NCBI GenBank assembly: GCA_964036155.1 | Contig: OZ038422.1 | Span: 10,873,201 to 10,937,200 of the forward strand | DNA length: 64,000 nucleotides | Direction: 5' to 3' | Source: Diploscapter coronatus | Lineage: Eukaryota; Nematoda; Chromadorea; Rhabditida; Rhabditidae | Shown here: one piece after another, positions 59,400-64,000 of the stretch | Position numbering within the stretch: the first letter of the stretch is position 1 | Layout: every line of letters starts with the position of its first letter | The notes under the pieces: model-generated | Told to the model about the DNA's origin: nothing | Seen by the model: the letters and a program-made list of their open reading frames with translations, nothing else | The model's database searches: none | Made by a program: the position numbers and the translations under genes

Positions 59400-62300
59400 T
59401 TAGTCCAAATTATCATTGTCCTCAAAGTCACCGTCGTTGTCGGGGTTCTGATTTTGGGGATTATTATTGACCTCGGCACCTTGGCCTTGATTTGCCTGAA
59501 ATTTATCAATCGAAAAATATAATCGAAATTTTATCAATGATTTCAATTTTCTATAAAATATATTTTTTAAATATCAAAGAACGAATTTTAGCAGAAAACC
59601 ATCAAATTTTGCTAAATGAAATTCTTATACCTGGGCTCTCGGCATGACCTGAGCAATAGCATTTCTCAACGCGTTCGCCAACGCCTCTTGGAGGGGGATA
59701 TTCTGAAAAAAATTGAAATTTTAGCCTGATTTTTTTTCTTTAAATAAAGAAAAATATATATTTTTGTAAATTTTACCGGATTGTAGTCGGGATGCAGAGA
59801 ATGGATCAGATCAGCCAGGAAACCGCCCCCTTCGGGTCTCTGAGCGCCGTCGTTTCGGACGTATCTGAAAATTGATTGTTGTAATTTAAAAAAAAAAACT
59901 TAAATTTTATAGAAGTTCTCCAGAAATGAATGATTAAAAATGACAGGGACTTTGCCTTTCATTGCAAATTTGAACGATTTTTTATTAAATTTAAGAAAAA
60001 ACAAATACCTAGCAGTTCCATTCGTGGGAGGAACGGGATCGGAAATCCTGCCGGAACTCGCCGAATAACCCAACAGCTCCATGAGTCGCTCGATGTTCTG
60101 GGGCATTCCCACGAAGCGTTTTTGACGTCTAAAATATTTTCTCCTACGCTTTTATCAATTAAATAAAAGACTTCTTATATCTTATCCATTTTGCTCTTAT
60201 GCTCTAACATATGAAGAATAAACCCACTTGTCTCTCTCTTCCTTCATTTTGTCCTGAAGCTTCTTGTCCAAAACGGTAAGTCTGGTGACTTCTTCGAGCC
60301 AGGAGAGGGATTCTGGAAGAAAAATTGATCATTTCTGAGCTTGTAAAAAAACGAAATTTTCCGATTAAAATAATAGAAAAGTACCAGGGGCCTGCCAGAG
60401 TTCCGAAGTCTGTTTGGAATAGATTTTGACGATAGCCTTGTATCCTTCAGGTTCTTTGTGATATCCGAAAGCACTCAGAAACTGATTTCCATCAACTGCC
60501 GAGTCCGGTTGGACCTGAAAATTAATTCGTTCAAATAACGGAAATATAAGATTTTTGAATAGTTTAAAGTCCTTTTCTCTACCAACATTATTTCTCCATA
60601 GAATGTTCGAGCTTTACAAATAGCCTGTTTTCAAGCTGGTTGAATTTTTGGAAAATCTAAAGATGTAAAACTACCTGCAATTCTTCCAAAAGCTGAGTAA
60701 CAACGCCCGGGAATCCAACGATCGCATCAGAAAGCAGAGCACTGGCCCTCTGTCTGGAATCGTCATCTTTTGCATCCATAAATTCAGCCATCGCAATAGA
60801 ATATCGCCAATTTGGAAGAAGATGCAGATTTTTCCAGTCCTGAAATTATTTTTGAAAAAAAACATTTTTAAATTTGTAAAAAAGTCACCTTCATAAGGGC
60901 GTAGGCCTTCTTGATCCAGGAAAATTGACGAGCTCTCAGGGCGATAGAATCGATCTGGAGAATCAGAGCAAAAGGATCATCTGAAAATTTAACAAAAATA
61001 AGAATAAAAATTCGAAACATGAAATTTGTACCATTCGGGTCCATTTTGAAGATGAGTTTCGCGAGATTCAGACTTGTTTCGAAGCACCTGAAATGAAAAA
61101 TATAACATTCTTTAGAAAAAAGATAAAATCCTCTAAAAAGATGAATTCTTATTGCAAAGAATAAATAAGATAGCCCTAAAATAAACAATTTTAAAGAATA
61201 AAAGACCTGCCTTTTATTGAGCGCGTTCAACATGTGCCTGTGAAGCAGCAAATAGAAGACCCTGTTCTCGTAGTGCAAATAGGAGATGCGATGCGTCCAA
61301 TCGAACGGCTGGAATAAAGAGTGGAACGATTGCTCGCAGTAGAAGACACCTCTTTCTGAAATAGATGAGTGTGAGTTTTGTAATAAAGAAGAAAAGGTGA
61401 AAAGATAGAACATGTTGATAAAGGAAAATAAAAACGAAAGACAAATTTTTCGGAAAAATAAATTTAAAAAGTGAAAAATACTCACTGATGAGATCAGCCG
61501 CCTGAGTGACATCCTCGCTCATCATCATCACATTGGCCAACATCAGAAGCGAGTTGAGGTGGTAGAAGCTTTCCGACAAAATTTCATTCGCTATTCCGTG
61601 ATCCAAAGAATCTTCCCCGAACCAGTAAAGCCTGAACTAAAGGATAATTTCGAAGATCCCTTTAAAAATTAGCATAAATGGTTTCTTTTTGTAAAATTTC
61701 AAAATTTGACCTCTCCAACTTCTCATAGTTCGAGTTGTGGACGAAAGTGAACCACGTGATATTGCCCTCTTTCTTTTCCTGGATCATTGAAAGGCCTGAA
61801 ATATTTAAAATAATAGGGCAAAAATGACGATTACAGAATATTGAACAAATTTTCGTCGGCTATTATTATTTCCTCCTACTCTCGCCATTCTCACTGCCTT
61901 TTTACTGGAATTCCGAAATCCCCAAAAAATAAAATTTTGGAAAATACCGATATTTTTGATGGGAGGCCAGTTGAGCTGCGACTTGACAATTCTACCGTAC
62001 GCTCCAGTATTACGGTGCGGATTCGTGGGGCCGGAAATGTTTTGCTGAAAATTAGAAAAAAAAAAACGTTAATTTAAACAAATAAATAAATAAAAAGTTG
62101 AAAATACCTTGAAAGCCTTTCCCAACGCCCTTTTCAGTTCTTCCGAAGCATCCAAAAGTTTGGGATCGACTTTGAAAAGTTCAGCACAACTGATCGAATC
62201 GGAATTTTCGCCATTATCAGTGGACGATTTGGCGTTCTGTAAAATTATAACATTTGAAGAAAAACCATTTCCTCCAGCTTTCAAACAAAATTTGTATTTC

Positions 62301-63015
62301 AAGACATTTGAAAATCGTATTGCTCATAGGTTTCGTTGTTAAAAAGCCAAACTCAATAAACCTACCATTTTCGAGAGCCTCTCGAGCAGGGCGTCTTCAT
62401 CTTCATCTGACTTCAATTCGATGTCCTCCTCTCGTTCCTTCTTCCCCTTTTTCTTGTTCTTCTTCTTTTTCTTTTGCTGCTGTTTCTCTTTGGTTTCGTA
62501 CTGGTTCGAAGAAGTAGTGACTTCTTCATCAGCGTCGTCGTCATCAGAATCTGAAGGAATACATTAATCTAGGAAAAAGTTGCAGCAACCTTCAAGTAAA
62601 GAAATGAAAGTCGGAAATTTGTGAAGAACATCACATTTTGAAGGTAAAATTACAGCAATCCAGAAGATAAGTAATTTTAAAAATAAAAGCTCAATAATCC
62701 TCCATTACATTTCATTCGGTAGAATTTGAGTTGTTTTGAGAAAATCTACAGGTATCTTTCAAAGATGAGATTAAAAACCGGAATTTTTGTGCTTTGATCA
62801 TTGAATTTGGATGGCAACAATTAGGAATCTTGGATATAACAAGTAGTTTTCGTAAATGACGTACTCAGAAAAGCGAATCGATTCCTGGGTCCTCCCTTCG
62901 GGACATCGGAGACGTCATCTTCATCTTCCGAATTGTGCTCTTTATTTTCACCCTCCTGCGCCTTCTTCTGAGCCTCTTTCTCCTCCAACAGCCGACGCAA
63001 ATGCTTCGTCGACAT
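59400..63015 (-). CDS. TCF25: TCF25 / NULP1 (yeast Rqc1 homologue), ribosome quality control factor
   Basis: Component of the ribosome-associated quality-control complex that helps Listerin mark stalled nascent chains for degradation; the name reflects early reports of a transcription role. The model has 613 residues in 16 exons. The N-terminus (MSTKHLRRLLEEKEAQK) is followed by acidic and poly-Lys low-complexity segments (KKKKNKKKGKKEREE). Then come the conserved helical body, with WFTFVHNSNYEKLERLYWF, SESFYHLNSLLMLANVM, PFDWTHRISYLHYENRVFY and LLQIDSIALRARQFSW-like blocks, and an Asn/Asp-rich acidic end. Exons from the start: 63015-62865, 62550-62365, 62236-62108, 62044-61948, 61795-61711, 61631-61486, 61355-61211, 61087-61032, 60980-60889, 60839-60675, 60514-60385, 60312-60228, 60128-60009, 59864-59777, 59702-59631, 59495-59400. 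The frame after exon 7 requires a GC-AG intron (AG then GCAGGT). Exon 2 may be one base shorter than listed. Confidence 0.92.
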
Positions 63016-63020
63016 TTCTG
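63016..63020 (-). promoter_or_regulatory. probable spliced-leader acceptor before TCF25
   Basis: On the minus strand TTTTAAATTCAG lies two bases upstream of the TCF25 start codon, with no upstream exon visible. This fits spliced-leader addition and supports the chosen start. Confidence 0.5.
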
Positions 63021-64000
63021 AATTTAAAACAACGAGATGTACGAAAATTATAGGTAAAAATAAAACAAAAATTAAAAATATACGCAATCTTGCACAATAA
63101 ATGAAAAATAAACAGAATTGCAAAGTGGAGACACACCTTTAACGAAGTAGGCGTGGCTTATGAATAAGAGTGAAAAAAACTATAAAATGAAAAATTGTCC
63201 GTTTTCTTACTGCTAATGGTTTTTTTAATCGTTAACAATGCTTTTTTACTAATTGCATTTTAATCAAGAAAGAAACGAAATTTCGATAATTTTCAGTCAA
63301 TTCCGGTTCAGAACTATCTCAAATCTCTTATTCACTATTACAGCTTTAACCAGAGAAGGAAGAAGTTTTGCTGATTTTTCTATAATTTCGGCTCCAAACT
63401 TCTCTAACCTAAATCTTAATTTCAGAAAGCTTGATGTTAATGGATTGTCATTGTTTTATTCAATTTTGACGTCTCCGCGCATAACTCAAGTGGACCCTTT
63501 ACTTCGAGAATTCGGCTCTGCCAAGTGCGGCGGACATTTGAATTTGAATGAGGCTTTTGATTGTAGGAAGTCAGGAGGAGAATCAGAACATCGAGAAATA
63601 GCACGAAAACGAACGAAAAAAGAAATAGACAGTGAATAAAAAGAGATTTATAAAACTGCTCACAACCACACTACATCAAAATCAAAACTTTTCGAAGATA
63701 GGTACAAGTCTGGTGTACTTTAGAATATATTTATTTTTATGTGTTTTAGATTTAATAATTTTGAGAGAAGATCTTATTAGTATTTTCTCCAAAATTTAAA
63801 GACGTTTCAATCAAATTCATCAGACAGATAGCTACAGTTTCTAGATTAGTATAATTTTAAGGTGCATGAACATTAGAAATTGAAATTTACGACTGTTTTA
63901 TGATGTAAGCTAAATTTGCCTAAACCTTGATTTCGATAATATATTATAAGTCCTCTGCTTTCCGCGCATTTAAGTAATTGGTTAATTGTTGACAGCTTTC
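63021..64000. other. upstream region of TCF25 with an unexplained open frame
   Basis: AT-rich except for 63430-63640. There, after a TAATTTCAG acceptor near 63426, a plus-strand frame stays open for about 70 codons to a stop near 63637, ending in a basic and acidic stretch (HREIARKRTKKEIDSE). It lacks an in-frame ATG, so it would have to be a terminal exon, but no upstream partner is found. The rest shows nothing recognisable. Confidence 0.35.

Noticed and set aside
60868..61512. A 214-codon minus-strand open frame within TCF25
   Set aside because: It is a frame that runs through introns and is full of Phe/Leu; the conserved TCF25 exons use other frames in the same interval.

Overview
The window is nuclear DNA from a nematode, most likely a rhabditid. 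Genes are cut into many short exons. Most introns are 40-150 nt, AT-rich, and end in TTTCAG or TTTTAG. Several start codons follow a splice-acceptor sequence with no upstream exon visible, which suits spliced-leader trans-splicing. Recognisable proteins are closest to animal or nematode families. From memory only, the C. elegans relatives sup-17, nhx-8, mctp-1 and tim-44 all lie on chromosome I, so this looks like a conserved chromosome block with shuffled order. There are no tRNA, rRNA, CRISPR, bacterial or viral features.

Layout. 178-4987 (+): 3' part of an ADAM10/SUP-17 metalloprotease. 6212-7084 (+): NAA38, an LSm-like NatC subunit. 7527-13904 (-): a 1,613-residue CASPR/neurexin-IV-like adhesion receptor. 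15859-19544 (+): an NHE8-type Na+/H+ exchanger. 19.5-31.6 kb: a gene-poor 12-kb stretch. 31565-33312 (+): an atypical dual-specificity phosphatase of the DUSP14/18/21 type. 34355-41539 (-): MCTP with three C2 domains and two membrane segments. 44302-51606 (+): TIM44. 52244-57488 (+): a membrane M1 zinc aminopeptidase. 58073-58616 (-): an unrecognised 144-residue protein. 59400-63015 (-): TCF25. Exon chains were built by hand from splice sites, reading frame and family similarity. For every complete model the exon lengths sum to a whole number of codons; single boundaries may be off by a base.

Most unusual region. The last intron of tim-44 is about 5.15 kb, far longer than the other introns of that gene. 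Inside it, 46453-51424 is bounded by matching terminal inverted repeats and flanked by TAA on both sides, as expected of a PIF/Harbinger-type DNA transposon. No transposase is visible. The block carries a palindromic array of about 330-bp units, a five-exon gene for a 155-residue predicted secreted protein of unknown family, and a possible 61-residue antisense gene. Two introns of the secreted-protein gene are only 27 nt, each with in-frame stops, which is near or below the lower limit usual for animals.

The genes do not form a pathway. ADAM10, the CASPR-like receptor, the aminopeptidase and MCTP act at membranes; TIM44 acts in mitochondrial import, TCF25 in ribosome quality control, and NAA38 in N-terminal acetylation. 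They look like ordinary linked housekeeping and neuronal genes around one recently rearranged intron.
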